NCBI GenBank assembly: GCA_013335845.1
Contig: JAAXUU010000005.1
Coordinates: 1-17,034, forward strand
Direction of reading: 5' to 3'
Source of the DNA: Actinomycetota bacterium
Lineage (GTDB): Bacteria > Actinomycetota > Coriobacteriia > Coriobacteriales > RUG844
Length of the DNA stretch: 17,034 nt
Shown: in pieces, positions 6,972 through 16,954 of the stretch
How positions within the stretch are numbered: the first letter of the stretch is position 1
Layout: each line of letters starts with the position of its first letter
Translations under genes and position numbers: made by a program
The notes under the pieces: generated by a model
Databases searched by the model: none
What the model was told of the DNA's origin: nothing
Seen by the model: the letters and a program-made list of their open reading frames with translations, nothing else

Positions 6972-7864
6972 TGGATGCGCTCGACCCACTCGTTGAGAAG
7001 TACCTCGTAACGCTTTCGAGCGAGCGCAATCTGTCTCCCAACAGTGTGCGTGCGTACGCGAGTGATATCTCTGATTTCCTTGCGTGGACGCAACGCGCAG
7101 GTATCGATCCGTCATCCTTGACTCATCGCGAATTCCGCCGTTACCTTGCGGAGCTCGACGGTGCAAAGTATTCGAGGCGGACTATCAATCGCCGGCTTTC
7201 CGCTGTCCGCGGTTATTATTCCTGGTTGACCGAAATGGAAGAGATCCCGAATAATCCAACGGGAATCGTCTCGGGTCCGAAACAGCCGAAGAGTCTTCCT
7301 CGCCTGATTCCCAAAGAGGATATGAATAAGATCCTGACTATTTGTGATACCTCGACTCCTGAAGGTTTGCGTGACCAGACCATTTTGGAAGTGCTGTATG
7401 CATCCGGCGCACGTGTCGGCGAGGTTGCATCTGTTAAGGTTTCAGACATCGATTTCTCCGATGGGCAGGTCAAGGTGCTTGGAAAAGGGTCGAAACAGCG
7501 CATCATACCTCTACATCCGTTTGCGATGAAAACGATCCAGCGCTATTTGGTAGATGCACGGCTGAAACTGCAAGGCAAGAACTCCGGTGATGCCTTGTTT
7601 CTATCGACGCGAGGAAATCCGATGAGCACCGATGCTATTCGGAAGGTATTCAAGGATATCCTGCAAGCTGCGGGTGTCGACTCGAGTTATTCGCCTCACG
7701 ACGTCCGCCATACCTTTGCCACAGACCTGCTGGAAGGCGGTGCCGATCTGCGAAGTGTGCAGGAGCTCTTAGGACACACGAGCCTTTCGACAACGCAGAT
7801 CTACACGCATCTATCGGTTGGGCACCTTAAAGATGTTCATAAGGGGACGCATCCCCGCGCGTGA
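6971..7864 (+). CDS. xerC: Tyrosine recombinase XerC/XerD
   Basis: This 297-residue integrase-family recombinase probably resolves chromosome dimers at dif. An N-terminal SAM-like core-binding domain (about residues 1-90, with the SERNLSPNSVRAYASDISDF region) precedes the catalytic domain. All catalytic residues are visible: R148 (SGARVGEV), K172 (LGKGSKQR), H243 and R246 (SPHDVRHTFAT), H269 (LLGHTSLSTTQ) and Y278 (IYTH). It ends in the usual KxxHPRA-type tail, so it is full length. The ATG at 6971 overlaps the trmFO TGA; a GTG at 6968 is an alternative. The xerC name follows the trmFO-xerC context and the intact household recombinase form; XerC and XerD cannot be separated firmly from one sequence. 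Confidence 0.93.
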   Translation: MDALDPLVEKYLVTLSSERNLSPNSVRAYASDISDFLAWTQRAGIDPSSLTHREFRRYLAELDGAKYSRRTINRRLSAVRGYYSWLTEMEEIPNNPTGIVSGPKQPKSLPRLIPKEDMNKILTICDTSTPEGLRDQTILEVLYASGARVGEVASVKVSDIDFSDGQVKVLGKGSKQRIIPLHPFAMKTIQRYLVDARLKLQGKNSGDALFLSTRGNPMSTDAIRKVFKDILQAAGVDSSYSPHDVRHTFATDLLEGGADLRSVQELLGHTSLSTTQIYTHLSVGHLKDVHKGTHPRA

Positions 7865-7910
7865 TGTGCGTGCGTGGTGTGTGCGCGATGTGAGTGCGTG
7901 ATGCAGGCGC
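7863..7910. repeat. 24-nt tandem duplication after xerC
   Basis: Two adjacent 24-nt units (7863-7886 and 7887-7910) match at 19 of 24 positions, both starting with GATGTG and ending with GCGC. They are GTGC-rich and begin within the xerC stop codon. They open a 258-nt gene-free spacer. The rest of the spacer is AT-richer and holds a weak ACGCA/TGCGT stem (8001-8005 with 8014-8018) followed by a short T-run, possibly a poor terminator, and the likely uvrA promoter. I see no tRNA, dif-like site or credible small gene in it. Confidence 0.6.
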
Positions 7911-8051
7911 GTGACGTACAATCGATGATCGAAGATGCACCCTCGTTTAAAATAAATACCTATCCAAATAACGCCTTTCGAATAAGGTAAAGGATTGTCA
8001 ACGCATGTACCCCTGCGTGTGTATTTTCAACATAAATGGTATCTCATAGGT

Positions 8052-8057
8052 TACAAT
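8052..8057 (+). promoter_or_regulatory. Candidate -10 element for uvrA
   Basis: TACAAT at 8052-8057 is a good -10 hexamer, but the -35 at normal spacing (AACATA, 8029-8034) is weak. An alternative upstream -35, TTGTCA at 7995-8000, lacks a good -10. The transcript would have a leader of about 60 nt. No palindromic GAAC-N4-GTTC LexA box is visible upstream of uvrA, so an SOS link is not supported by sequence. Confidence 0.35.
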
Positions 8058-8122
8058 GAAGGTTCGCACGTTTACGCTTGATACGTGTGCAAGTGATTTT
8101 CAGAAGAACTAAGGAGTGCCGA

Positions 8123-10954
8123 GTGCCACAAGACTCAATCGTTATTCGCGGAGCGCGCGAACACAATCTTAAAAACCTCAACTTGGAAATCCCCCGAGAT
8201 AAACTCGTTGTGATAACCGGCCTTTCCGGCAGCGGGAAATCATCCCTTGCTTTCGATACGATCTACGCCGAAGGCCAACGTCGCTACGTGGAATCGTTGT
8301 CGTCGTATGCCCGGCAATTCCTGGGTCAGATGGATAAACCTGACCTCGACAGTATCGACGGCCTTTCGCCAGCGGTCTCGATCGATCAGAAGACGACGAG
8401 TAAAAATCCTCGATCGACAGTCGGAACAGTCACTGAAATATATGATTACCTACGTTTATTGTTCGCGCGTGTCGGTATACCACATTGTCCGGAATGCGGA
8501 CGCGAGATTATGCGGCAAACCACCGATCAAGTCGTCGACAAGATATTCGAATTGGGCGAGGGCGAGAAAATCATGATCGTGGCCCCTATCGTACGCGGAC
8601 GCAAAGGGGAGTTCGCCAAACTTTTCGAGGGCTTGCGCAAAGAGGGTTTCACCCGCGTGCGCATCGACAAGGAAGTGCATCTTCTCGAAAGTGAAATCAA
8701 GCTCGATAAAAAATATAAACATGATATCGAAGTCGTGGTCGACCGAATCGTACTGAAAAGGGACGCGACGACGCGATTGGCCGAGGCAGTTGAGAACGCA
8801 ACGCGTCTTGCCGAGGGAAATCTCATCGTAGTCACCATGGGCGATAATCCGGAAGAATACAATTACTCCTTGGCTCTTGCCTGCCCGGTGCATGGACACT
8901 CCATCGATGATCTGGCTCCGCGCGATTTCTCGTTCAATGCCCCCTACGGTGCCTGCCCTGAATGTCTCGGCTTGGGTTTCCGCAGGGAGGTCGATCCCAG
9001 CCTCGTTATCCCGGACACGAATCTTTCGATTCCCGAGGGAGCGATCCTTCCCTTGGCCACCAGCACCTCGAACTACTTTCCGCAGATATTCGCAGCTGTC
9101 GCGAAGCATATCGGTTGCTCCATCGACACACCGTGGAAGGACTTCACGGCCAAGCAGCAGAAAGTCTTCCTTGAGGGTTTGGGAGACCAGAAGGTCCGTG
9201 TCGATTACATCACCCGCGATGGACGTGAAACCCACTGGTTCACGAAATTCGACGGAATCCTCAATATAGTCTCATCCCGCTACACCGATTCGACGAGCGA
9301 AGGGGTGCGCGAAAAACTCGAAAGTTATTTCGCCGTCATTCCATGTAAGACATGCGGCGGATCGCGTCTGAAACCCGAGATTCTCGCAGTGACCGTCAAC
9401 GGAAAGAATATCTACCAGGTGACGCAGCTTTCGGCGAAGGATCTGCTGCACTTCTTCGAGGACATCACCTTCACGGAACGCGAAGAGCACATCGCCGGCC
9501 GAGTAGTCAAAGAGATATCGGAGCGCCTCCGCTTCCTCGTGAACGTCGGTCTCGATTATCTGACGCTCGACCGCGGAACCGCGACCCTCTCCGGTGGGGA
9601 AGGTCAACGTATCCGTCTTGCAACTCAGATCGGGGCAGGGCTTATGGGTGTGCTTTACATCCTCGATGAACCCTCTATCGGTCTGCACCAGCGTGACAAC
9701 GCCCGCCTGATAACCACTCTAAAAAACCTACGCGATTTGGGGAACAGCGTCATCGTCGTCGAACATGATGAGGAAACGATACGCACGGCGGATTATGTCT
9801 TGGATATTGGTCCGGGCGCTGGCGAGAACGGTGGACGCATCGTCGCATCGGGAACGCCTGAGGAGGTCATGGCGACCGAGGGTTCCATGACGGCTGACTA
9901 TTTGAGTGGGCGTCGTCGGATCGAAATCCCCCTCGAGCGCCGGAATCCGAATCGCGGAGCCATCGAACTACACGGGGTAACCGAGAATAACCTCAAGAAT
10001 GTGGATATCGATATCGAATTCGGGACTCTCACGGTTGTAACCGGTGTTTCGGGTAGTGGTAAGTCTTCGCTCATCACAAGCACCCTTGCTCCCGCACTCA
10101 CGAACAAGGTGCATCGCAGTCGCAAACACGTGGGCTCGTACGAGTCCCTCGCGGGTGTCAGCAAGCTCGACAAGGTCATCGATATCGACCAATCTCCGAT
10201 CGGTCGCACGCCGAGAAGCAATCCGGCGACGTATACCGGTTTATGGGATGACGTGCGTTCTCTTTTCTCGTCGACACCGGAATCGAAGGCGCGCGGGTAT
10301 ACCGCCGGGCGCTTCTCGTTCAATGTCTCAGGTGGACGTTGCGAAGCCTGTAAGGGTGATGGACAGATCAAGATCGAGATGCACTTTCTGCCGGATATTT
10401 ACGTACCGTGCGAAGTCTGTAACGGTAAGCGCTATAATCGAGAAACACTCCAAGTAACCTATCGCGGAAAATCCGTAAGCGATATCCTCGATATGAGCGT
10501 GGGGGAGGCACTGGCGTTCTTTGAGAACATCCCCCAAATCAAGCGCAAGCTCCAAACGTTGTATGACGTCGGGCTTGCCTACATACGCCTCGGACAACCC
10601 GCGACCACGCTTTCGGGTGGTGAAGCCCAGCGCATCAAACTGGCGAGCGAGCTCCAGCGCAGGCAGACCGGAAAGACCTTCTACATCCTCGACGAGCCGA
10701 CGACCGGGCTCCACTTCGAAGACGTCCGTCAGCTACTGGTCGTCCTGCAGCGCCTTGTCGATATGGGCAACACCGTATTGGTGATCGAGCATAATCTCGA
10801 CGTCATCAAGTGCGCCGACCGCGTCATCGATCTGGGCCCGGAGGGCGGAGATCGCGGCGGCGAGATCGTGGTAAGTGGGACCCCCGAGGAGGTAGCGGCG
10901 TGCGAGCGAAGCTACACAGGTCATTTCCTTGCGCCACTTCTGGAAGGGCGCTGA
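8123..10954 (+). CDS. uvrA: Excinuclease ABC subunit A
   Basis: UvrA is the damage-sensing ATPase of nucleotide excision repair. The 943-residue product has two ABC modules. The first has Walker A GLSGSGKS (33-40) and signature LSGGEGQ (489-495); the second has Walker A GVSGSGKS (641-648) and signature LSGGEAQ (830-836). Zinc-binding cysteines appear as CPEC (122-125), a CPVH...CPEC pair, CKTCGG, and [18 protein letters not shown] in the second module. Both Walker B regions read YILDEP. The GTG at 8123 is chosen because AAGGAG (8111-8116) lies 6 nt upstream. The frame is open upstream to 8078, but those 15 residues are not UvrA-like. uvrC starts 9 nt after the stop, so the two are probably co-transcribed; uvrB is not in the window. 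Confidence 0.98.
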   Translation: MPQDSIVIRGAREHNLKNLNLEIPRDKLVVITGLSGSGKSSLAFDTIYAEGQRRYVESLSSYARQFLGQMDKPDLDSIDGLSPAVSIDQKTTSKNPRSTVGTVTEIYDYLRLLFARVGIPHCPECGREIMRQTTDQVVDKIFELGEGEKIMIVAPIVRGRKGEFAKLFEGLRKEGFTRVRIDKEVHLLESEIKLDKKYKHDIEVVVDRIVLKRDATTRLAEAVENATRLAEGNLIVVTMGDNPEEYNYSLALACPVHGHSIDDLAPRDFSFNAPYGACPECLGLGFRREVDPSLVIPDTNLSIPEGAILPLATSTSNYFPQIFAAVAKHIGCSIDTPWKDFTAKQQKVFLEGLGDQKVRVDYITRDGRETHWFTKFDGILNIVSSRYTDSTSEGVREKLESYFAVIPCKTCGGSRLKPEILAVTVNGKNIYQVTQLSAKDLLHFFEDITFTEREEHIAGRVVKEISERLRFLVNVGLDYLTLDRGTATLSGGEGQRIRLATQIGAGLMGVLYILDEPSIGLHQRDNARLITTLKNLRDLGNSVIVVEHDEETIRTADYVLDIGPGAGENGGRIVASGTPEEVMATEGSMTADYLSGRRRIEIPLERRNPNRGAIELHGVTENNLKNVDIDIEFGTLTVVTGVSGSGKSSLITSTLAPALTNKVHRSRKHVGSYESLAGVSKLDKVIDIDQSPIGRTPRSNPATYTGLWDDVRSLFSSTPESKARGYTAGRFSFNVSGGRCEACKGDGQIKIEMHFLPDIYVPCEVCNGKRYNRETLQVTYRGKSVSDILDMSVGEALAFFENIPQIKRKLQTLYDVGLAYIRLGQPATTLSGGEAQRIKLASELQRRQTGKTFYILDEPTTGLHFEDVRQLLVVLQRLVDMGNTVLVIEHNLDVIKCADRVIDLGPEGGDRGGEIVVSGTPEEVAACERSYTGHFLAPLLEGR

Positions 10955-10963
10955 TAGCGTACT

Positions 10964-12850
10964 ATGTATAATCTGCCTTCTATACGCGAGCAACTCGAGG
11001 CGGTGCCTACCGACCCGGGGTGTTACATCTGGAAGAACGAGGTCGGCGCCGTTCTCTATGTAGGTAAGGCGAAATCCTTGCGCACGCGTATGAAGCAGTA
11101 TGTCTTAGGGCAAGACGAGCGCGTCAAGATACCTCATATGATGGAGCAGGTATCCATCTTCGAATATATCGTGTGCGACACCGAGACCGAAGCGCTCGTG
11201 CTCGAGAAGAATCTCATAAAGCAATATGATCCACCTTTCAACACGGACTTCCGTGATGACAAGAGTTACCCCTTCATCGCCATCACCAAGGGAGATGTTT
11301 TCCCTGCGGTCAAGTACACACGCGAGCATCATAAAAACGAAACGCGTTACTTCGGTCCGTATACCGACAGTCACGCGGCGCGGGATCTGGTCGATACCGT
11401 GCGCAAGATCGTTCCGATCTGCCACGCATCGTGTTCGGAACACAAGCGGATCCTCCGGCAATATCAAGCTCACGGTACCCTTATTTCAGACAAGCCCTGC
11501 TTCGACTACCATGTCGGTCTCGGACCCGGGCCTTGCTGCGGAGCGTGTACCCCGGAAGAGTATGCGAAGAATGTCGAGAAAGTCGAGAGATTCCTGGCGG
11601 GGCATCGCACCGAGTTCATCGAGGCCTTGTCTTTGCAGATGCATGATGCCGCGGATGACCTGGATTTCGAGCGCGCAGCGCGCTATCGTGACCGGCTTGC
11701 GAGCATCACAGCTCTGCAGGAGCGCCAGAAAGCCGTTTCGGCCGGCAATTTCGATGCCGATGTCATAGGGTTTTATCGGGAAGAGACCATCTGCGGTGTA
11801 CACGTCTTCGTTATTCGCGAGGGGCGCATCATCATCTCGAACGAATTCGTGCTCGATAAGGGCCTGAACCATCCGAACGAGGAGATAATCGAGACGTTCC
11901 TACTTCGCTATTACGATGAAGCAAGCGATATACCACGCACCGTCCTTATTCCCGAGGAACTCCCCGGAAGTGAGGCGCTCGAGGAAGTGCTCACCGGGTG
12001 GCGCACAAACAGTCACGGTGCGAAGGTCAGGATAGAAGTCCCCAAACGTGGCGAGAAAGCGGATCTCCTCAAACTCGCCGAGAAGAACGCACGGCACACC
12101 CTCATGCGCTTCAAAGTTCGTACGCGCTATGATGAGGATCGAATCAACAACGCGTTGCTGCAGCTTGAAAGTGCACTCGCGCTTCCTGCGGCACCTTTGC
12201 GCATAGAGTGTTTCGATATATCGACGATACATGGAAAGCACTCGGTCGCGAGTATGGTGGTCTTTTCCGGAGGACGGAAGGATACGTCAGCGTACCGACG
12301 GTTCAAGGTTCGCATGGAATCAGAGGAAGCGAACGACTTCGCCATGATGAGCGAGGTTCTCGCTCGCCGCTATGCGCCACAGCGAATGGCGGATGAACGG
12401 TTCGGCTCGCGTCCGGATCTCATAATCGTAGACGGCGGTAAGCCGCAACTCACTGCGGCGATGAATCAGCTTAAGGAGCTTGGGCTTGACATCCCCGTCG
12501 CAGGCCTCGCGAAAAGGGATGAGGAACTCTTCGTGCCGTGGAGTGATGAACCGGTGGTTCTCCCAAGCGGAAGCCCGTCTCTCTATCTCGTCAAGCAAGT
12601 CCGTGATGAGGCGCACCGTTTCGCCATCACCTTCCACCGTGAGGTACGCGGAAAAGCCATGACGGTTTCGATACTCGATGACGTGGAAGGCCTCGGTCCG
12701 AAACGCAAGAAGACACTTCTCCGTGAGTTCGGATCGTTCAAGAAATTGAAAGAGGCGAGCCTCGAGGAAATAGCCGCACTGCCGGGTATTCCTCGCAAGG
12801 TTGCCGAGGAAGTACGCGCGGTGCTCGACCAATTTGAAGATTCTCGGTGA
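10964..12850 (+). CDS. uvrC: Excinuclease ABC subunit C
   Basis: UvrC makes the dual incisions in nucleotide excision repair. The 628-residue protein has a GIY-YIG nuclease domain (about residues 17-95, with PGCYIWKN and LYVGKAKSLRTRMKQY). A Cys-rich segment follows at about 150-195, then a UVR motif (DLDFERAARYRDRLASI). The second, RNase H-like nuclease domain carries IECFDISTIHG and LIIVDGGKPQL. Tandem helix-hairpin-helix motifs close the protein (GLGPKRKKTLLREFG and ALPGIPRKVAEEV). In the Cys-rich segment the position of one cysteine reported to bind an iron-sulfur cluster in E. coli UvrC is Gly (see findings). The ATG at 10964 is 9 nt after uvrA; its ribosome binding site is weak, suggesting coupling to uvrA translation. 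Confidence 0.97.
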   Translation: MYNLPSIREQLEAVPTDPGCYIWKNEVGAVLYVGKAKSLRTRMKQYVLGQDERVKIPHMMEQVSIFEYIVCDTETEALVLEKNLIKQYDPPFNTDFRDDKSYPFIAITKGDVFPAVKYTREHHKNETRYFGPYTDSHAARDLVDTVRKIVPICHASCSEHKRILRQYQAHGTLISDKPCFDYHVGLGPGPCCGACTPEEYAKNVEKVERFLAGHRTEFIEALSLQMHDAADDLDFERAARYRDRLASITALQERQKAVSAGNFDADVIGFYREETICGVHVFVIREGRIIISNEFVLDKGLNHPNEEIIETFLLRYYDEASDIPRTVLIPEELPGSEALEEVLTGWRTNSHGAKVRIEVPKRGEKADLLKLAEKNARHTLMRFKVRTRYDEDRINNALLQLESALALPAAPLRIECFDISTIHGKHSVASMVVFSGGRKDTSAYRRFKVRMESEEANDFAMMSEVLARRYAPQRMADERFGSRPDLIIVDGGKPQLTAAMNQLKELGLDIPVAGLAKRDEELFVPWSDEPVVLPSGSPSLYLVKQVRDEAHRFAITFHREVRGKAMTVSILDDVEGLGPKRKKTLLREFGSFKKLKEASLEEIAALPGIPRKVAEEVRAVLDQFEDSR

Positions 12851-12875
12851 TTTTCACCATCACTCCATAGCAAAC

Positions 12876-12884
12876 TGGTACGAT
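12876..12884 (+). promoter_or_regulatory. Candidate extended -10 promoter for rapZ-yvcK-whiA
   Basis: TG-G-TACGAT (TG 12876-12877, TACGAT 12879-12884) resembles an extended -10 element in the 70-nt gap between uvrC and rapZ. There is no good -35. A short GGTGA/TCACC hairpin (12846-12858) at the uvrC stop lacks a strong T-run, so readthrough from uvrC is also possible. Confidence 0.35.
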
Positions 12885-12920
12885 ATCCTTCTTATCTGTC
12901 CTACGGCACCGGGAGTATCC

Positions 12921-13847
12921 ATGGAGACATCGCAACTCGACGTCAGTACATTGCTTGAGCCTGCGGGCGGCCCCGATCTTATCGTCATCACGGGAATGTC
13001 CGGCGCAGGGCGTACCGAGGCGATGCATACGTTCGAGGACCTAGGCTACTTCTGTATCGACAATCTACCACCGAAACTCCTCATGAACCTTGTTTCGCTC
13101 GCCGGCTTGCAGTCCGGTTCTTTGCGCAAATTGGCCATCGTGTGCGACCTGCGATCGAAGGAGTTCTTCCCTGAGCTCGTAGGCGAATTGCGCCATCTCG
13201 ACGACATCAACATCTCTCATACACTCCTGTTTTTGGATGCCTCAGACGAAGCGCTGTTGCGTCGATTCAAGACGAATCGACGCCGTCATCCCATGTGCGA
13301 AGATGGTATGACGATCATCGGCGGCGTAAGGCGTGAACGCGAGATGCTCTCGGAGATACGGGAGATCGCCAACTACGTGATCGACACCTCCGAATTGCGC
13401 TCGCAGGAATTACGCAACCTTATCCGCGAACAGTATGCCGGCCAAGATGCCGCCGAACGTGGCCTGCGGGTGAATGTATTCTCGTTCGGTTTCAAATACG
13501 GATCCCCGATCGACGCCGATATCATCATCGACGTCCGTTTCCTTCCAAATCCCTATTATGTGGATGAATTGCGTCCTTTGACCGGACTCGATGACAAGGT
13601 GCGCGATTACGTTCTCGACTCGAGCCAAACCAAAGATTTCCTCGAGAAGTGGTACGCGCTTCTCGACACGATAACACCCGGGTACGTTGCCGAAGGCAAG
13701 CAGAATCTCTCGATAGGGGTCGGTTGCACGGGCGGACAGCATCGCAGCATCGTTTTAGCGGATGAGACCGGGAAGCATCTTCTCAACAATGGCTTCAACG
13801 TAACGATCACGCACCGTGACATCTCCCTTGCAGAGGTTCCTTCGTGA
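12921..13847 (+). CDS. rapZ: RapZ/YvcJ-family nucleotide-binding regulator
   Basis: RapZ proteins bind nucleotides. In E. coli RapZ is an adaptor that delivers a small RNA to RNase E; in Gram-positives YvcJ is linked to competence and envelope physiology. This 308-residue copy has the N-terminal P-loop GMSGAGRT (25-32), in which Arg replaces the usual Lys. This variant is typical of actinobacterial members. The LFLDASDEALLRRFKTNRRRHPM motif and the C-terminal RFLPNP and IGVGCTGGQHRS motifs are intact, as is the closing HRD. The ATG at 12921 follows GGGAG (12910-12914). A longer reading back to 12801 overlaps uvrC and looks artefactual. yvcK overlaps the stop by 4 nt (GTGA). Confidence 0.95.
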   Translation: METSQLDVSTLLEPAGGPDLIVITGMSGAGRTEAMHTFEDLGYFCIDNLPPKLLMNLVSLAGLQSGSLRKLAIVCDLRSKEFFPELVGELRHLDDINISHTLLFLDASDEALLRRFKTNRRRHPMCEDGMTIIGGVRREREMLSEIREIANYVIDTSELRSQELRNLIREQYAGQDAAERGLRVNVFSFGFKYGSPIDADIIIDVRFLPNPYYVDELRPLTGLDDKVRDYVLDSSQTKDFLEKWYALLDTITPGYVAEGKQNLSIGVGCTGGQHRSIVLADETGKHLLNNGFNVTITHRDISLAEVPS

Positions 13848-14878
13848 GCACCGGCACAAAAAGCGCAGTCGTCATAGGGGGAGGTACGGGTGCGCCTATC
13901 AGCATCCGTGCGCTACTCGATCTCGGGCTTGACGTGAGCGCGGTCGTCGCCATGGCGGATGACGGTGGAAGCACCGGTATCCTTCGTGAACGCGCCGGCG
14001 CGATTCCGCCCGGCGATATCCGCAAGTGCCTCGTCGCGATGGCTCGAAATCCAAAAGACCCCTTCGTGCGCGCATTCCAGTATCGTTTCGATTATGCTCA
14101 GAATCATGCCCTCGGGAATCTGATTCTCACCGCACTTGCCGACACATCCTCTTCTTTCCCTGAAGCGATAGCCGTGTGCGAGGAGCTCCTCGACACGCGG
14201 GGGCATGTGTACCCATCCACCCTCGACCGTGTCGTGCTCGAAGGGGAGACCCGTGATGGCCGCAGGCTCTACGGACAGGCCAAGGTTTCGAGAAGCGATT
14301 GTGCGGTCTCTAATGTAGATCTCGTACCCGCTGACGCAAAGCCCTACGAGCCGGCACTGCAAGCACTTCGCAATGCCGATCTCATCGTCTTGGGACCCGG
14401 TTCACTCTTCACATCGATCATACCGACTCTCCTCGTCCCCGGCGTGATCGAAGCCATCACCGAATCACGCGCGAAGACCGTGTTCGTCTGTTCGCTGGCC
14501 GATATGCAAGGGGAGACATGGGGTCTCAACTGCGCAGAGCACGTCGAAGCGCTTCTGTCCCATGGTATGCAGGGTTTATTGGATTTCGTACTCATCCATA
14601 GCGATTTCTCGGCTCCGCCTGCTGCGGGTTCCGACACTCAACGCTTCGCACGGATCACCGGTGAGGACATCACCCCGACCTTGAAAGACGGTCGGATGAA
14701 AGACGGTATCAAACGTCTCCCGGTCAATGCGGAGCTGATCGATAGGATAGAGAGAATGGGGCCTCACGTCATCATGCATGATTTCGTGGATCCCAAACGT
14801 CTGACATGGCATTCCCCCGATGTTTTGCAGGAAGCGTTTCGGGAGGTGTTGGGTTCGTGTCGTTCACGGCGGAAGTAA
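13844..14878 (+). CDS. yvcK: YvcK/GlmR-family gluconeogenesis and envelope regulator
   Basis: This is a 344-residue member of the CofD/YvcK family that binds UDP-sugars and affects cell-wall precursor supply in Bacillus and actinobacteria. The N-terminal VVIGGGTGAP (residues 9-18) is the phosphate-binding loop, followed by the diagnostic ADDGGSTG and PPGDIRKCL motifs. NHALGNLIL and LGPGSLFTS are also present. The GTG at 13844 overlaps the rapZ stop. The next gene begins 22 nt before the yvcK stop. The rapZ-yvcK-whiA overlaps indicate a single coupled operon, as in most actinobacteria. Length is normal. Confidence 0.96.
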   Translation: MSTGTKSAVVIGGGTGAPISIRALLDLGLDVSAVVAMADDGGSTGILRERAGAIPPGDIRKCLVAMARNPKDPFVRAFQYRFDYAQNHALGNLILTALADTSSSFPEAIAVCEELLDTRGHVYPSTLDRVVLEGETRDGRRLYGQAKVSRSDCAVSNVDLVPADAKPYEPALQALRNADLIVLGPGSLFTSIIPTLLVPGVIEAITESRAKTVFVCSLADMQGETWGLNCAEHVEALLSHGMQGLLDFVLIHSDFSAPPAAGSDTQRFARITGEDITPTLKDGRMKDGIKRLPVNAELIDRIERMGPHVIMHDFVDPKRLTWHSPDVLQEAFREVLGSCRSRRK

Positions 14879-15801
14879 AAGACGAACTCTCACGTTTCGT
14901 ACTTGAATGCAAGGATTGCGAGAAGGCCATGCTTGCGGCTCTCGTGCGCATCGAAGGTACCTTGTTCATATCGGGACCGGGTAAATATCGTCTGGAGATC
15001 GCCACGGAAACAGGCAGTGTCGCCCGGACGACCATCAGGCTTTTGCACTCGGTCTACGATCTCAAAACGGAGCTGACCGTGCGGCGAAGCGTTCTGCATA
15101 AGACGCACAACTACCTGATAACCGTGCCGACCCAGATAAAACTTGCCGCGGCATTGGAAGATCTGGGCGTTTTGAGTGAGTCGGGCCTCGAGCTTGGCAT
15201 CAGCCCCAAGTTGGTGAAGAAATCCTGCTGCGCGGCGTCCTATCTGCGCGGGGCATTTCTCGGCGGCGGTTTCATCTCGGATCCGAGAGGGGACTTCCAT
15301 TTCGAACTCACCACCGAAAGCGAGGCGCTCGCGGGCGATCTTGCCCATCTCATGCAGAACTATGGGATCGATGCCCGCCTGACGAAGCGACGCAACATCT
15401 ATACGGTCTATCTCAAGGGTGCCGAACGCATCGTCTCGTTCCTCGCTTTGGTGAACGCCTATCAGAGCGCGCTTGCGATGGAGAACGTACGTGTTGTAAA
15501 ATCCGTGCGCAACGATGTGAATCGAACGGTGAACGCCGAGATCGCCAACCAAGCGAAGGCGACGAACGCGGCGCTGTCGCAGGTCAAAGCTATCAAACTG
15601 CTGATTAAAAACCGCGGAATCGAATCGATTCCACCGGCGCTTCAGGAATTCGCGATGCTCCGCCTTTCACACCCAGATGTTTCCCTTCGAGAACTCGGGG
15701 AGCTCGCCGACCCACCTCTTTCCAAATCGGCTGTGTATCATAGGGTTCGAAGAATAGAAGAACTCGTTGCGGATTTTCTCGAAGACGAGAAGAATAGATA
15801 A
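14857..15801 (+). CDS. whiA: WhiA-family DNA-binding regulator
   Basis: WhiA is a DNA-binding regulator that controls sporulation-linked division in Streptomyces and is involved in cell division in Bacillus. This 314-residue protein starts with SFTAEVKDELSRF, the family N-terminus. The LAGLIDADG-homing-nuclease-like region shows LRGAFLGGGFISDP (from about residue 130), without the acidic residues needed for cleavage. A C-terminal helix-turn-helix with LRELGELADPPLSKSAVYHR covers about 273-310. The GTG at 14857 is supported by GGGAGGTG (14841-14848). The frame is open back to 14806, but that part overlaps yvcK further and is not WhiA-like. Confidence 0.96.
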   Translation: MSFTAEVKDELSRFVLECKDCEKAMLAALVRIEGTLFISGPGKYRLEIATETGSVARTTIRLLHSVYDLKTELTVRRSVLHKTHNYLITVPTQIKLAAALEDLGVLSESGLELGISPKLVKKSCCAASYLRGAFLGGGFISDPRGDFHFELTTESEALAGDLAHLMQNYGIDARLTKRRNIYTVYLKGAERIVSFLALVNAYQSALAMENVRVVKSVRNDVNRTVNAEIANQAKATNAALSQVKAIKLLIKNRGIESIPPALQEFAMLRLSHPDVSLRELGELADPPLSKSAVYHRVRRIEELVADFLEDEKNR

Positions 15802-15831
15802 TGTAGGTTCGAAAAGCGCCTGATGGCGTGA

Positions 15832-16854
<1,023 letters not shown>

Positions 16855-16877
16855 CGTGCTTTCGTTTTGAAACAACA

Positions 16878-16913
16878 GGGGTCTCGCTTTTGCGGGGCCC
16901 CTTGCTCCTTTTG
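16878..16913 (+). terminator. Intrinsic terminator between gap and pgk
   Basis: A 10-bp stem, GGGGTCTCGC (16878-16887) with GCGGGGCCCC (16892-16901), including two G-U pairs, has a TTTT loop. It is followed by TTGCTCCTTTTG. It lies 23 nt after the gap stop and 41 nt before pgk, so it may fully or partly separate gap and pgk transcription. Confidence 0.75.
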
Positions 16914-16954
16914 TAAGAACGTAAGAAGCTAGGAATGAATGAAGGGGAATATCC

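Noticed and set aside
7865..7990. The frame after the xerC TGA stays open for 41 codons and would encode a Cys-rich tail, suggesting readthrough or selenocysteine.
   Set aside because: XerC already ends with the normal HPRA-type tail, no downstream selenocysteine-like structure was seen, and an open run of 41 codons is not improbable.
7865..8122. dif site or LexA box near xerC/uvrA.
   Set aside because: No 28-bp dif-like paired arms and no GAAC-N4-GTTC palindrome could be found by eye.
12801..12920. Longer rapZ reading starting inside uvrC.
   Set aside because: The 40 extra residues do not resemble RapZ, and a good ribosome binding site precedes the ATG at 12921.
15776..15791. TTCTCG-AAGA-CGAGAA hairpin at the end of whiA.
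   Set aside because: Lies within coding sequence, with no following T-run; no evidence that it terminates or regulates.
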